From: Clavibacter michiganensis
GTDB lineage: Bacteria > Actinomycetota > Actinomycetes > Actinomycetales > Microbacteriaceae
Direction of reading: 5' to 3'
Length of the DNA: 64,000 nt
NCBI RefSeq assembly: GCF_002151125.1
Contig: NZ_MDJZ01000011.1
Coordinates: 146,649-210,648, forward strand
A program made the position numbers and the translations under genes. Positions 42,136 to 50,525 of the stretch are shown in pieces. A model generated the notes under the pieces. That model did no database searches and was not told where the DNA came from. It saw only the letters and a list, made by a program, of their open reading frames with translations. Position 1 is the stretch's first letter. Every line of letters starts with the position of its first letter.

Positions 42136-44154
42136 ATGACCGACCCCACCCCGACCACCTCGACCGCACCCGGCTGGGCGGTCCTCGGCCCGGGCAGCAT
42201 CGCCCGCCGCTTCCTCTCCCAGCTCCCCGCGAGCGAGCGCGACGCCCGGCTCGTCGCCGCCGGCAGCTCGAGCGCCGCGCGCGCCGAGGCCTTCGCCACC
42301 GAGGCCGCCGAGCACGGCTACGCCGACGTCACGGGCGCGGACTACGACATCGCGCTCGCCGACCCCGACGTCGACGCCGTCTACATCTCGACCGTGCACA
42401 CCGGCCACGCCGACCTCGTGGTCCGCGCGCTCGACGCCGGCAAGGCCGTCCTCTGCGAGAAGCCGCTCGCCGTCAACCACGGCACCGCGATGGCGCTCGT
42501 CGACGCGGCCCGCGCGGCCGGCCTCCCGCTCGTCGAGGCGTACATGTACCGCTTCCACGCGCAGACCGCGGCGCTCCTCGAGCTGCTGCGCGACGGCGTG
42601 ATCGGCGACGTCGCCCACATCGACGCGTCCTTCTCCTTCCGCACCGGATCCCGCACGGGCCGCCTCTACGACACCGCGACCGCGGGCGGCGGGATCCTCG
42701 ACGTCGGCGGCTACACGGTCACGGCGGCGGCCGCCGTCGTGCAGGCCGCCACCGGGGTCGCCGTCGCCGAGCCGCTCACGCTCGAGGTCGACGGCACCGT
42801 CGGCCCGACCGGCGTCGACGAGTGGTCCGTCGCGCGGGCGACCTACCGCGGCGGGATCACCGCGACCCTGCGCGCCGGAGTCGCCCTCGACGAGCCGCAG
42901 GCGCTCACGATCCTCGGCTCGAAGGGCCGCATCCACCTCGCCGACCCGTGGACCCTCGGCGGGGAGCCCGCGATCGTGGTCTCCGTCGTCGGCGAGGAGC
43001 CGCGCACGCTGACCTTCCCCGACGCGAAGCCGTACGCGATCGAGGCCGACGCCACGACCGACGCGCTCGCGGCCGGCCGGGGCGAGGCCGCGCAGATGAC
43101 GCTCGACGAGACCCTCGCCACCGCCCGCACCCTCGACCGCTGGCGCGCCGCGCTCGACCTCCGCTTCCCGTTCGAGGCCGAGGACGCGGACATCCCCACG
43201 GTCTCCGGCCGGCCGCTGCGCGTCCGCGACGACAGCCCGATGCTCTACGGCGAGATCCCCGGCGTCGGCAAGCGCATGTCGCGCCTCGTCATGGGCGTCG
43301 ACAACCAGCCCGACCTCGCGCACGCGTCCGCGATCTTCGACCACTTCGTCGAGCAGGGCGGCAACGCGTTCGACACCGGCTACATCTACGGCGGCGGCGT
43401 GCTCGAGGGGCGCCTCGGGAAGTGGATCCGGAACCGCGGCATCCGCGAGGACGTGGTCGTCATCACCAAGGGCGCCCACACCCCGCACTGCGACCCCGAG
43501 TCGCTCACCAGCCAGCTGCTGGAGAGCCTCGAGCGCCAGGGCACCGACTACGCCGACATCTACCTCATGCACCGCGACAACCTCGAGGTGCCCGTGGGAG
43601 AGTTCGTCGACGTGATGGACGAGCACCAGCGCGCCGGGCGGATCCGCTCCTACGGCGTCTCGAACTGGACGCCCGAGCGCTTCGACGAGGCGCAGGCGTA
43701 CGCGAAGGCGAACGGCCGCGCGGGCTTCCAGGCGCTGAGCGACCACTTCGGCCTGGCCGAGGCGTACGACGTGCCGTGGGCGGGATGCGTGCACGTCACG
43801 GATCCGGCCTCCAAGGCGTGGCTCGAGGAGCGGCAGATCCCGCTGCTCCCGTGGTCGTCGCAGGCGCGCGGCTTCTTCACGGGCCGCGCCCGCCCCGACG
43901 ACCTGAGCGACCCGGAGCTCGTGCGCTGCTACTACGGCGACGACAACTTCGAGCGCCTCCGCCGTGCCGAGGAGCTCGCGGCCGAGCACGGCGTGCAGGC
44001 CACGGCGATCGCGCTGGCGTACGTGCTCGCGCAGCCGTTCCCGACCTTCCCGCTGTTCGGACCGCGCACCATCACGGAGGTCCGCTCCTCGATGCGCGGC
44101 CTGTCGATCGAGCTCACCCCGGAGCAGGTGGCGTGGCTGGACCTGCGCGGCTGA
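42136..44154 (+). CDS. fusion of Gfo/Idh/MocA oxidoreductase and aldo/keto reductase
   Basis: A 672-residue two-enzyme fusion. Residues 1 to about 355: Gfo/Idh/MocA dehydrogenase with WAVLGPGSIARRFL (dinucleotide fold) and ALDAGKAVLCEKPLAVNHG (catalytic EKP). Residues about 370-672: aldo/keto reductase with the tetrad in AFDTGYIYGGG (Asp, Tyr), VVITKGAH (Lys) and YLMHRDN (His), and the C-terminal cofactor motif LFGPRTITEV. Both bind NAD(P)H, so the fusion could oxidise one carbon and reduce another of a sugar. The ATG is preferred to a GTG at 42097 that lies inside the operator. Overlaps lacI by 22 bp. Confidence 0.85.
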   Translation: MTDPTPTTSTAPGWAVLGPGSIARRFLSQLPASERDARLVAAGSSSAARAEAFATEAAEHGYADVTGADYDIALADPDVDAVYISTVHTGHADLVVRALDAGKAVLCEKPLAVNHGTAMALVDAARAAGLPLVEAYMYRFHAQTAALLELLRDGVIGDVAHIDASFSFRTGSRTGRLYDTATAGGGILDVGGYTVTAAAAVVQAATGVAVAEPLTLEVDGTVGPTGVDEWSVARATYRGGITATLRAGVALDEPQALTILGSKGRIHLADPWTLGGEPAIVVSVVGEEPRTLTFPDAKPYAIEADATTDALAAGRGEAAQMTLDETLATARTLDRWRAALDLRFPFEAEDADIPTVSGRPLRVRDDSPMLYGEIPGVGKRMSRLVMGVDNQPDLAHASAIFDHFVEQGGNAFDTGYIYGGGVLEGRLGKWIRNRGIREDVVVITKGAHTPHCDPESLTSQLLESLERQGTDYADIYLMHRDNLEVPVGEFVDVMDEHQRAGRIRSYGVSNWTPERFDEAQAYAKANGRAGFQALSDHFGLAEAYDVPWAGCVHVTDPASKAWLEERQIPLLPWSSQARGFFTGRARPDDLSDPELVRCYYGDDNFERLRRAEELAAEHGVQATAIALAYVLAQPFPTFPLFGPRTITEVRSSMRGLSIELTPEQVAWLDLRG

Positions 44155-45176
44155 GTGGCGCGGGCGCGGCCGGCCGGGAGCCCGGGAGGGAGCCGGCCGG
44201 CCGCGCCACGATCCACGACGTCGCCTCCGCCGCCGGGGTCTCCCGCCAGACGGTGACCCGCGCGATGAACGGCATGCCGGGCATCAGCGAGGAGACGAAG
44301 CGGCGCGTGCTCGACGCCGCGGATCAGCTCGCGTACCGGCCGTCGCGCTTCGGGCGCGGGCTCGTGACGGGCGGCGACCACCAGCTCGGCCTCGTCGTGG
44401 ACGACCTCAGGAACCCCTGGTCGCCCGAGCTCGCGGCCGCGGTCGTGCGCATCGCGGCGGCCCGCGGCTGGAACGTGTCGCTCGCCGACGTGGGCCTCGC
44501 CGCCGACTCCGACCGCATGGTCGAGGCACTCGGCGCGCAGACCGACGCCGTGATCGGGACCCTCGGGTCGCGCGCCGCCGAGTGGATCGCGCGGCTCGGC
44601 TCGGTGCCCGTCGTCGAGCTGGATCCGCACGGCGACCCCCTGCGCGCCGCCGTGCAGCTGGATCCGTCGGAGGCCGTCGACGCCCTCGCCGACCACCTCG
44701 AGGCGGTCGGGGTGCGGCACCCGGTGGTGCTCGACGCCGCCGTCGCCGCGGGCCCGAGCGCCCGCGCCGCGCTCCTCGTGCGGGCCTTCGAGGCCCGCTC
44801 GATGGAGGTGTCCGTCGTCCGCGCGTCCGCCCCCACCGCGGAGGCCGCCGCCGCCGCGACCGAGCGCGTCGTCGCCCGCCCGCGCACGGCCGACGCGATC
44901 GTCGCGTTCAACGACGTGTGCGCCCTCGGCGTGCTCTCCGCCTGCCGCCGCGCGGGCGTCGACGTGCCGGGCGACGTGCGCGTGGTCGGCATCGACGGCC
45001 TGTCCCTCGGCCGCCTGCTCGCGCCCACCCTCACGACCCTCGCGGTGGACCTCGACGAGCTGGCACGCCACGCGCTCGACCTCGCCGTCGCGATGATCGC
45101 GGGCGAGCTGCCGCGCTCCGGCCCCGAGGTGGTCCGCACGGTGCGGCACCAGCTGGTGGTGCGCGAGTCGGCGTGA
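44133..45176 (+). CDS. LacI-family transcriptional repressor
   Basis: A 347-residue LacI regulator: HTH TIHDVASAAGVSRQTVTRAMNGMPGISEETKRRV at residues about 27-60, hinge AADQLAYRPSRFGRGLVTG, then the periplasmic-binding-protein-like sensor (HQLGLVVDDLRNPWSPEL, DAIVAFNDVCALGVLSACRRAG, VRVVGIDGLSLGRLLAPTLTT). No ATG lies near the HTH; a GTG at 44133 inside the upstream gene has GGAG/AGG spacing and is chosen, while a CTG overlapping the upstream stop (44151) is the alternative. Probably represses its own operon via the two GTGAACGTTCAC operators. Confidence 0.85.
   Translation: MAGPARLSGAGAAGREPGREPAGRATIHDVASAAGVSRQTVTRAMNGMPGISEETKRRVLDAADQLAYRPSRFGRGLVTGGDHQLGLVVDDLRNPWSPELAAAVVRIAAARGWNVSLADVGLAADSDRMVEALGAQTDAVIGTLGSRAAEWIARLGSVPVVELDPHGDPLRAAVQLDPSEAVDALADHLEAVGVRHPVVLDAAVAAGPSARAALLVRAFEARSMEVSVVRASAPTAEAAAAATERVVARPRTADAIVAFNDVCALGVLSACRRAGVDVPGDVRVVGIDGLSLGRLLAPTLTTLAVDLDELARHALDLAVAMIAGELPRSGPEVVRTVRHQLVVRESA
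44163..44207. repeat. GC inverted repeat at the start of lacI
   Basis: GGCGCGGCCGGCC (44163-44175) and its exact complement (44195-44207) flank a 19-nt GA-rich loop, directly after the stop of the fused enzyme. As RNA it would fold into a 13-bp hairpin between the enzyme stop and the lacI HTH codons. It could lower lacI expression or act as a leaky terminator. Confidence 0.5.
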
Positions 45177-45262
45177 TCCGCGGCCTGTCCGGGAGCGCCC
45201 GCCGCGGCTAGCGTGGCCCCGACGGCGCGCGACGAGGCCGCCGTCGGAGACGAGGAGCCGCC

Positions 45263-45742
45263 ATGCCGCGCATCACCCCCACCCTCTGGTTCGGCGAGGA
45301 GATCGAGGAGGCGGCCCGGTTCTACGTCGACCTGTTCCCCGGCTCGCGGATCCTCGACACGTCGCGCTACCCGGACGACTTCCCGGATCCCGCCCTCCGC
45401 GGCGCGGCCCTCGTGATCGACCTGGAGCTCGACGGCCAGCCGCACCGCCTGCTCAACGGCGGCCCCGGCATGCAGGCGACAGAGGCGGTGTCGCTGTCGA
45501 TCACGGTCGGCGGCCAGGAGGAGCTCGACCGCTACTGGGACGCGTTCGCCGACGGCGGGACCGAGGGCCGGTGCGGCTGGGTGCGCGACCGCTGGGGCTT
45601 CTGGTGGCAGGTCGTCCCGGAGGCGATGGCGTCCACGATCGGCGGGCCCGACCCTGAGGGCGCCGCGCGCGCGATGGCCGCGATGATGGGCATGGGGCGG
45701 CTCGTCGTGGCCGACCTGCAGGCCGCGTACGACGGGCGCTGA
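45263..45742 (+). CDS. VOC-family (PhnB-like) protein
   Basis: A 159-residue glyoxalase/bleomycin-resistance-fold protein of the PhnB/3-demethylubiquinone-methyltransferase-like group: ITPTLWFGEEIEEAARFYVDLFPGSRI, LNGGPGMQATEAVSLSI, ELDRYWDAFADGG and CGWVRDRWGFWWQVVPEAM. Function in this group is generally unknown. GAGGAG precedes the ATG. Single gene with TAGCGT as possible -10 at 45209-45214. Confidence 0.88.
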   Translation: MPRITPTLWFGEEIEEAARFYVDLFPGSRILDTSRYPDDFPDPALRGAALVIDLELDGQPHRLLNGGPGMQATEAVSLSITVGGQEELDRYWDAFADGGTEGRCGWVRDRWGFWWQVVPEAMASTIGGPDPEGAARAMAAMMGMGRLVVADLQAAYDGR

Positions 45743-45791
45743 CCGACGACCGGGCCGCGGATCCCGGACCACGAGGCGGGCACGGCTCGCG

Positions 45792-48104
45792 CTACGCGCC
45801 CGGCCGGGCGATCGACGCCCACAGCTCGACCTCCTCGTCGGCGTCCAGACCCAGCGCGGCGGCGAGCTCGTCCGGCGACGACGCGACGATCGTGACCGCC
45901 CCGCCGGACTGCGGATCGCTCGTGCGGATGACGATGCGGCTCGACCGCAGCGGGCGGACCAGCTCCGCGACCTCGTCGAGGAGGGCGTCGAGCGCACCGG
46001 GCGGGAGGTCGTCCAGACCGCCGTCGTCGAGGACCTGGACGAGCGCGCCCCGTCGGCGGTGGGCGCGGATCACCTGTCGCAGGCGGCCGTTCAGCAGGCG
46101 CCGGCCGCGGATCTCGTCCCGCAGAGTCTGCTCGAGCACGCTGCACTCCGCCCGCGACGCGTCGTCCAGCGCGCCGTCGCAGGCGACGACGCGGCGGAGC
46201 ACGGGCGCGGCCTCGTCTGCCGCGATGCGCAGGCGGTCCTGCCGCTCGAGCTGGTAGGCGTCGAGGTCGGCCTGCCACAGCAGCGTCTCCCGGGCGTCCG
46301 CGGCGGCCCGTCGGGTCGCGGCGTCGACGCGGCGGAGCGCCCGGTGCATCATCAGGCCGGCGGCGACCAGCACGATCTCCGCGGCGAGGCCCAGTCGCAC
46401 CACGTCCTCCGGGCCGCCCCACACCGCGATCGCCGTCACGAGGAGGCCGGTCACCACGATCGGGGGCAGGCGGTGGCCGGCCATCCACACCATGACGCAG
46501 GCGGCGAGGAGGCCGCAGGTGAGCCAGGAGATCGTGACGGAGTCGACCTCGTCGGCGGAGAGCCCGACCGTGGCGGTGGCGCAGATCACGCCGCCCACGG
46601 ACGCCAGGATCCAGGCCGTGGCCCTGCGCATCCGCCCGGAGCGCGCCCCGCGGACCAGGACCGGCAGCGCGGAGAGGCCGAGAGCGGCGGCGATCACGGG
46701 GCCCAGCGCCTGGAAGACGAGCGCCGCCTGGATGGTCGCCAGGACGATCGCGCCCATGATCAGGGCCGTCATCGTCGCGTACAGCGCCCGGCGCGGGACC
46801 AGGCCCGCGCGGCTCCCGCTCGCGCTCCCGGGATCGTCCGGGGCGGTGTCGCCGACCGGCTCCCAGCGGAGCACCACGGTGGTCCCGCGGCCCGGCACCG
46901 AGCGGACCTCGGCGTAGCCGCCGACCTGCCGCATGCGCTCGAGGATCGAGACGCGCACCCCGAGCTGGTCCGGCTCGACGCGGGCGGGGTCGAAGCCCGA
47001 GCCGTCGTCCTGCACGCGGATCCGCACCCCGCCGCCCGTCGACGGTGCGGCCGTCGCGGTCCGCACGGTCGTGGGCCCCGCGTGCGTGACGCTGTTGCTG
47101 AGGGCCTGGACCATCGCGGCGACGAGGGCGTCGGCCACGGCGGACGGCAGCTCCACGGGGGCCGCCCGGGCCAGATCGAGCCGCGCGAGCCCCTCCAGCG
47201 GGGCGATCTCGCGGTCGGCCGCGGCGACGGCATCGCCGAAGCGCACGGTGCGCGACCGGGGGTCGGGGCCTCCTGTCGAGCTGATGAGGATGTCGAGCGC
47301 CGACCTGGCCATGCGCGCGACCTGGTCGGGCGCGTCCCGGCCGGCGGCGGACAGGAGTGCGGCGAGCACGGTGTCGTGCAGGAGCGCGTCCGTGCGCAGG
47401 CGCTCGGCGGCGAGGGCGGCCCGGCGGCGCGAGCTCTCGAACAGCTCCCGCGCCCGGCGCTCCGCCGCATCGGCGCGGCTCGCCCGCACGCGCAGGGCGT
47501 GGACGCCGAGGACCAGGGCCGCCGCCAACGCCGCGAGGGCGACGGCGTGCGCGACGAGCTCCGTCGTCGGCAGGCGGCCGGCGTAGATCGCGGTGACGAG
47601 GGCGACGCACGCCGCGCACGCGGCGCCGGCGCGCAGCGGATCCCGCCACCCGAGCGCGATGCAGCTGAAGCCGATGCAGGACAGGGCGACGAGCCACGGG
47701 GACGCGTTCGGCAGCGTCGCGTCCGCTATCCGCAGCGGCTCGAGCGCGATGAGCGCGGCGTAGAGGACGGCCGCGAGCCGCAGGCTCCCGTACGCGGGCC
47801 GTCCGCGCGGCACGAGGGACGCCGGCACCGCCGCGATCATGAGGGCGGCGAGGCCGAGCGCGAGGGTGGTGGCGGACGGGGCGATCGCGCCGTCCGCGTC
47901 CTCGTCCACGAGCGCGGGGAGCGACAGCAGGGCCAGCAGGGGGCCGACGACGGTGAGCGTGCGCACCATCCCGCGCTCGACGCCCGCGCGGATGGGCGAC
48001 TCGGCGACCACGCGCGCCGCAGCGGGGCCGGCCGCGCCGCGGCGCAGTCCGAACCCCCGCCTCCGACGCCGGGCGCCGGAGGGCCGCACCCCGCGGTCCT
48101 CCAT
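45792..48104 (-). CDS. tandem membrane histidine-kinase-like protein
   Basis: A 770-residue protein with a duplicated plan. First half: about six helices (residues 50-205), dimerisation segment with RTDALLHDTVLAALLS (His243), and an HATPase domain with LVAAMVQALSNSVTHAG (N-box, about 330-342), VQDDGSGFDPAR (G1) and GRGTTVVLRW, i.e. a NarL-class kinase. Second half: six more helices (about 440-585), a long charged coiled region, and a degenerate C-terminal domain with no N-box or DxGxG. No response regulator is adjacent. TAGCGT (48111-48116) ends 6 nt before the ATG. Confidence 0.75.
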   Translation of the reverse strand: MEDRGVRPSGARRRRRGFGLRRGAAGPAAARVVAESPIRAGVERGMVRTLTVVGPLLALLSLPALVDEDADGAIAPSATTLALGLAALMIAAVPASLVPRGRPAYGSLRLAAVLYAALIALEPLRIADATLPNASPWLVALSCIGFSCIALGWRDPLRAGAACAACVALVTAIYAGRLPTTELVAHAVALAALAAALVLGVHALRVRASRADAAERRARELFESSRRRAALAAERLRTDALLHDTVLAALLSAAGRDAPDQVARMARSALDILISSTGGPDPRSRTVRFGDAVAAADREIAPLEGLARLDLARAAPVELPSAVADALVAAMVQALSNSVTHAGPTTVRTATAAPSTGGGVRIRVQDDGSGFDPARVEPDQLGVRVSILERMRQVGGYAEVRSVPGRGTTVVLRWEPVGDTAPDDPGSASGSRAGLVPRRALYATMTALIMGAIVLATIQAALVFQALGPVIAAALGLSALPVLVRGARSGRMRRATAWILASVGGVICATATVGLSADEVDSVTISWLTCGLLAACVMVWMAGHRLPPIVVTGLLVTAIAVWGGPEDVVRLGLAAEIVLVAAGLMMHRALRRVDAATRRAAADARETLLWQADLDAYQLERQDRLRIAADEAAPVLRRVVACDGALDDASRAECSVLEQTLRDEIRGRRLLNGRLRQVIRAHRRRGALVQVLDDGGLDDLPPGALDALLDEVAELVRPLRSSRIVIRTSDPQSGGAVTIVASSPDELAAALGLDADEEVELWASIARPGA

Positions 48105-48110
48105 GTGCCC

Positions 48111-48116
48111 ACGCTA
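48111..48116 (-). promoter_or_regulatory. -10 element of the tandem kinase gene
   Basis: TAGCGT on the minus strand, 6 nt before the ATG at 48104; leaderless arrangement. Confidence 0.4.
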
Positions 48117-48184
48117 GGGCGCGCCGGAGCCCGCCGCGAGGGCGAGGCAGGCAGCGGGGCGTCGCGACCGCGTCCGCGCCGCGG

Positions 48185-48508
48185 TCAGGCGCCCGCGCGG
48201 GCGGCGCCGAGAAGCAGGAGCAGCGAGCCGAGCGCGACGACGGCGATGAGGATCATGAGCCACGCGAGCGCGACGTTCCGCGCGCGTACCGGGCGCCCCG
48301 CGACGGCCACCACGAGCATCGCGGCGTAGAGCACGGCGGTCGCGACGATCCCGGTCGCGGCGATCCCCGCGTCGAGCCCCAGCCCCGCGACGAGCAGGGC
48401 GATCGTGATCCCGGCGAGCAGCCCCGCGGGCACGAGCCACGCGCGGCGCCGCCCGTCGCGGATCACGGGCTGGTCGCGGACGCGGGTGGTATCGGGTTCG
48501 GCGGGCAT
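48185..48508 (-). CDS. small membrane protein
   Basis: A 107-residue protein: polar, Asp/Arg-rich N-terminus then three hydrophobic helices (AWLVPAGLLAGITIALLVAGLG, IVATAVLYAAMLVVAVAG, LAWLMILIAVVALGSLLLLLG). No family recognised. GGGAGG lies upstream of the ATG with longer than usual spacing. It is downstream of moaD in the same direction and could be the last gene of the moaA run. Confidence 0.6.
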   Translation of the reverse strand: MPAEPDTTRVRDQPVIRDGRRRAWLVPAGLLAGITIALLVAGLGLDAGIAATGIVATAVLYAAMLVVAVAGRPVRARNVALAWLMILIAVVALGSLLLLLGAARAGA

Positions 48509-48562
48509 GCCCCACCCTCCCGCTGCAGCGCGTTCCTGCCTACGGGTGCGAGCGGCCGGGAT

Positions 48563-48829
48563 TCACCCGCCCGAGAACGGCGGCAGCACGTCCACCGCGC
48601 TGCCCGCGGTGAGGGGCGCGTCGCGGTCGGTGGTCGCGACGCCCTCGACGAGGTAGGTGCAGCGCGCGAGGACGGCGGCGGCGTTCGCGGGATCCTCCGT
48701 CGCGGCGGCCCGGGCGCCGAGCGCGTCCATGAGGTCGCCGAGGACGGCGGCGGACGGCAGGTCCAGCTCGTCGGTCGTGCGGCCGAGCGCGGCGGACGCG
48801 GCGGCGAAGAGCTCCACGGGGACGATCAC
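48563..48829 (-). CDS. moaD: molybdopterin synthase small subunit MoaD (MoaD/ThiS)
   Basis: An 88-residue beta-grasp ubiquitin-like protein: VPVELFAAASAALGR, AVLGDLMDALGARA, and the C-terminal DVLPPFSGG with the terminal Gly-Gly that is adenylated and thiocarboxylated. It donates sulfur in molybdopterin synthesis. GTG start 1 nt after the moaA stop. MoaE, its usual partner, is not in the window. Confidence 0.92.
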   Translation of the reverse strand: MIVPVELFAAASAALGRTTDELDLPSAAVLGDLMDALGARAAATEDPANAAAVLARCTYLVEGVATTDRDAPLTAGSAVDVLPPFSGG

Positions 48830-48830
48830 G

Positions 48831-49916
48831 TCAGCCCCCGATCGCGCTCATGGAGCGGGCGGGCTGGATGAAGTCGGCGTCGTCCATGCCGTGTCCCTTC
48901 GGCTTCGCCCACATGGCCTGGCGCCAGAGGTCGGCGATCTCGGCGTCGGAGGCCCCGGAGCGCATCGGCGCGAGCAGGTCGGTCTCGGTGTGCGAGAAGA
49001 GGCAGCTGCGGACGCCGCCCGTCGCGGTGAGGCGCGTGCGGCGGCAGTCGGCGCAGAACGGCTCGGTGACGCTCGCGATGACGCCCACGCGGCCGAGCAT
49101 CGCGGTGCCCGCGCCGCCCTCGCGCGAGTGCACGCGCCAGAGCTCGGCGGGGGATCCGTCGCGCGGCTCCTCGTCGGGCACCAGCGTGAAGCGCTCCGAC
49201 AGGCGCGCGCGGATCTCGGCCGCCGTGATCATCTCGTCGCGGTCCCACGCGTGGTCGGCGTCGAGCGGCATCTGCTCGATGAAGCGCAGCTGGTGGCCGC
49301 CGGCGACCGCCCACTCGAGGAGATCGGCCGCCTGGTCGTCGTTGACGCCGCGCACCAGCACCGCGTTGATCTTGATGGGCGCGAGCCCCGCGGCCGCCGC
49401 GGCGTCGATGCCGTCGAGCACGCGGTCGAGGAACGGGCGGCGCGTGATGAGGCGGAACGTCTCGGCGTGCACGGAGTCGAGCGAGACGTTGATCCGGTCG
49501 AGCCCCGCGTCCTTCAGCGCCTGCGCGCGGGAGGAGAGGCCGATGGCGTTGGTGGTGAGCGAGATCTCCGGCCGGTCGGGGATGGCCGCGCACGCGGCGA
49601 TGATCTCGATGAGGTCGCGCCGCAGCAGCGGCTCGCCGCCCGTGAACCGCACCTGGCGGACGCCGAGGTCGCGCGTGCCGATGCGCACCAGCCGCTCGAT
49701 CTCGGCGAGCTGCAGCGCCTGCCGGTCGGGCGTGAAGGGGAGGCCCTCGGCCGGCATGCAGTAGGTGCAGCGCAGGTTGCAGCGGTCGGTGAGGGAGATG
49801 CGGAGATCGGTGGCGCGGCGGCCGAAGGGGTCGAGGAGCGCCGGGTCGTCGGGCCGGGCGGGACCCGGCGCGGCGGCGGGACGCGGCATGGCCGGCATCC
49901 CCAGCGAGGTGCTCAT
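48831..49916 (-). CDS. moaA: GTP 3',8-cyclase MoaA
   Basis: A 361-residue radical SAM enzyme for the first step of molybdenum cofactor synthesis. N-terminal 4Fe-4S motif DRCNLRCTYCMPAEG (CxxxCxxC), the SAM-binding VRFTGGEPLLR, and the C-terminal cluster region FCADCRRTRL followed by RSCLF (three Cys). The first 30 residues are Pro-rich. It ends in AIGG rather than the usual SxxGG-type tail LxIGG, still with the terminal Gly-Gly. TAGCCT lies 6 nt before the ATG. Divergent from the modE-like operon. Confidence 0.96.
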   Translation of the reverse strand: MSTSLGMPAMPRPAAAPGPARPDDPALLDPFGRRATDLRISLTDRCNLRCTYCMPAEGLPFTPDRQALQLAEIERLVRIGTRDLGVRQVRFTGGEPLLRRDLIEIIAACAAIPDRPEISLTTNAIGLSSRAQALKDAGLDRINVSLDSVHAETFRLITRRPFLDRVLDGIDAAAAAGLAPIKINAVLVRGVNDDQAADLLEWAVAGGHQLRFIEQMPLDADHAWDRDEMITAAEIRARLSERFTLVPDEEPRDGSPAELWRVHSREGGAGTAMLGRVGVIASVTEPFCADCRRTRLTATGGVRSCLFSHTETDLLAPMRSGASDAEIADLWRQAMWAKPKGHGMDDADFIQPARSMSAIGG

Positions 49917-49922
49917 GCGTCC

Positions 49923-50003
49923 AGGCTACGCGCGCGTCGGAGCGGGGCCGACGCCGCCCGGATCCGACGAGCTGCCGCGCGCCGCGCCTGCGGTCCCTAG
50001 GAT
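49923..50003. promoter_or_regulatory. divergent leaderless promoters of moaA and the mod operon
   Basis: Minus strand: TAGCCT at 49923-49928, 6 nt before the moaA ATG. Plus strand: TAGGAT at 49998-50003, 6 nt before the ATG at 50010. The 93-bp region between has no clear palindrome, so where molybdate regulation would act is not evident. Confidence 0.45.
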
Positions 50004-50009
50004 CGCTGC

Positions 50010-50525
50010 ATGACGCAGAACAGGGACCGCACGCCCGCGCGCGCCGCGGATGCCGCCCCGCCCGCGGAGGGCGCGCCCGCCTCCGGGCCCTTCCGCTACC
50101 GCGTGAGCGAGGCTGCCGCGCTCATCGGCGTGAGCGACGACACCCTCCGCCGCTGGGCCGACGCCGGCCGGCTCGACCTCGTGCGCGGCGAGGGCCGGCT
50201 GATCCAGGTCGACGGCGTGCAGCTCGCGCACCTCGCGACCGAGCTCGCGGCGGACGGGACGCTCGCCGCGAGCGGAGGGGCCCGGCGCCCGGCCGCATCC
50301 GCCCGGAACCGGATGCCCGGCATCGTCACGCGGGTCGTGCGCGACGGGGTCATGGCGCAGGTGGAGATCCAGGCGGGCCCGTTCCGGATGGTGTCGCTCA
50401 TCAGCCGCGAGGCCGCCGACGAGCTCGGGCTCGAGGTGGGCGCGCCCGCCGCCGCGACCGTGAAGGCGACGAACGTGGGCGTCGAGCTGCTCGCGCCGGA
50501 GACGCTGACGGGCGGGCGGTCGTGA
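50010..50525 (+). CDS. ModE-like HTH and TOBE-domain molybdate regulator
   Basis: A 171-residue protein: MerR/excisionase-type HTH (RYRVSEAAALIGVSDDTLRRWADAGRLDLVRGEGR) and a single C-terminal TOBE/Mop molybdate-binding domain (RNRMPGIVTRVVRDGVMAQVEIQAGPFRMVSLISREAADELGL, ATVKATNVGVELL). This HTH-TOBE type occurs in actinobacterial mod operons. Its stop overlaps modA. It probably senses molybdate and controls modABC. Confidence 0.85.
   Translation: MTQNRDRTPARAADAAPPAEGAPASGPFRYRVSEAAALIGVSDDTLRRWADAGRLDLVRGEGRLIQVDGVQLAHLATELAADGTLAASGGARRPAASARNRMPGIVTRVVRDGVMAQVEIQAGPFRMVSLISREAADELGLEVGAPAAATVKATNVGVELLAPETLTGGRS

Noticed and set aside
44163..44207. Inverted repeat as a simple terminator of the enzyme gene
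   Set aside because: lacI codons run straight through it and no separate promoter is seen, so full termination would silence the repressor; kept as a repeat with uncertain role.
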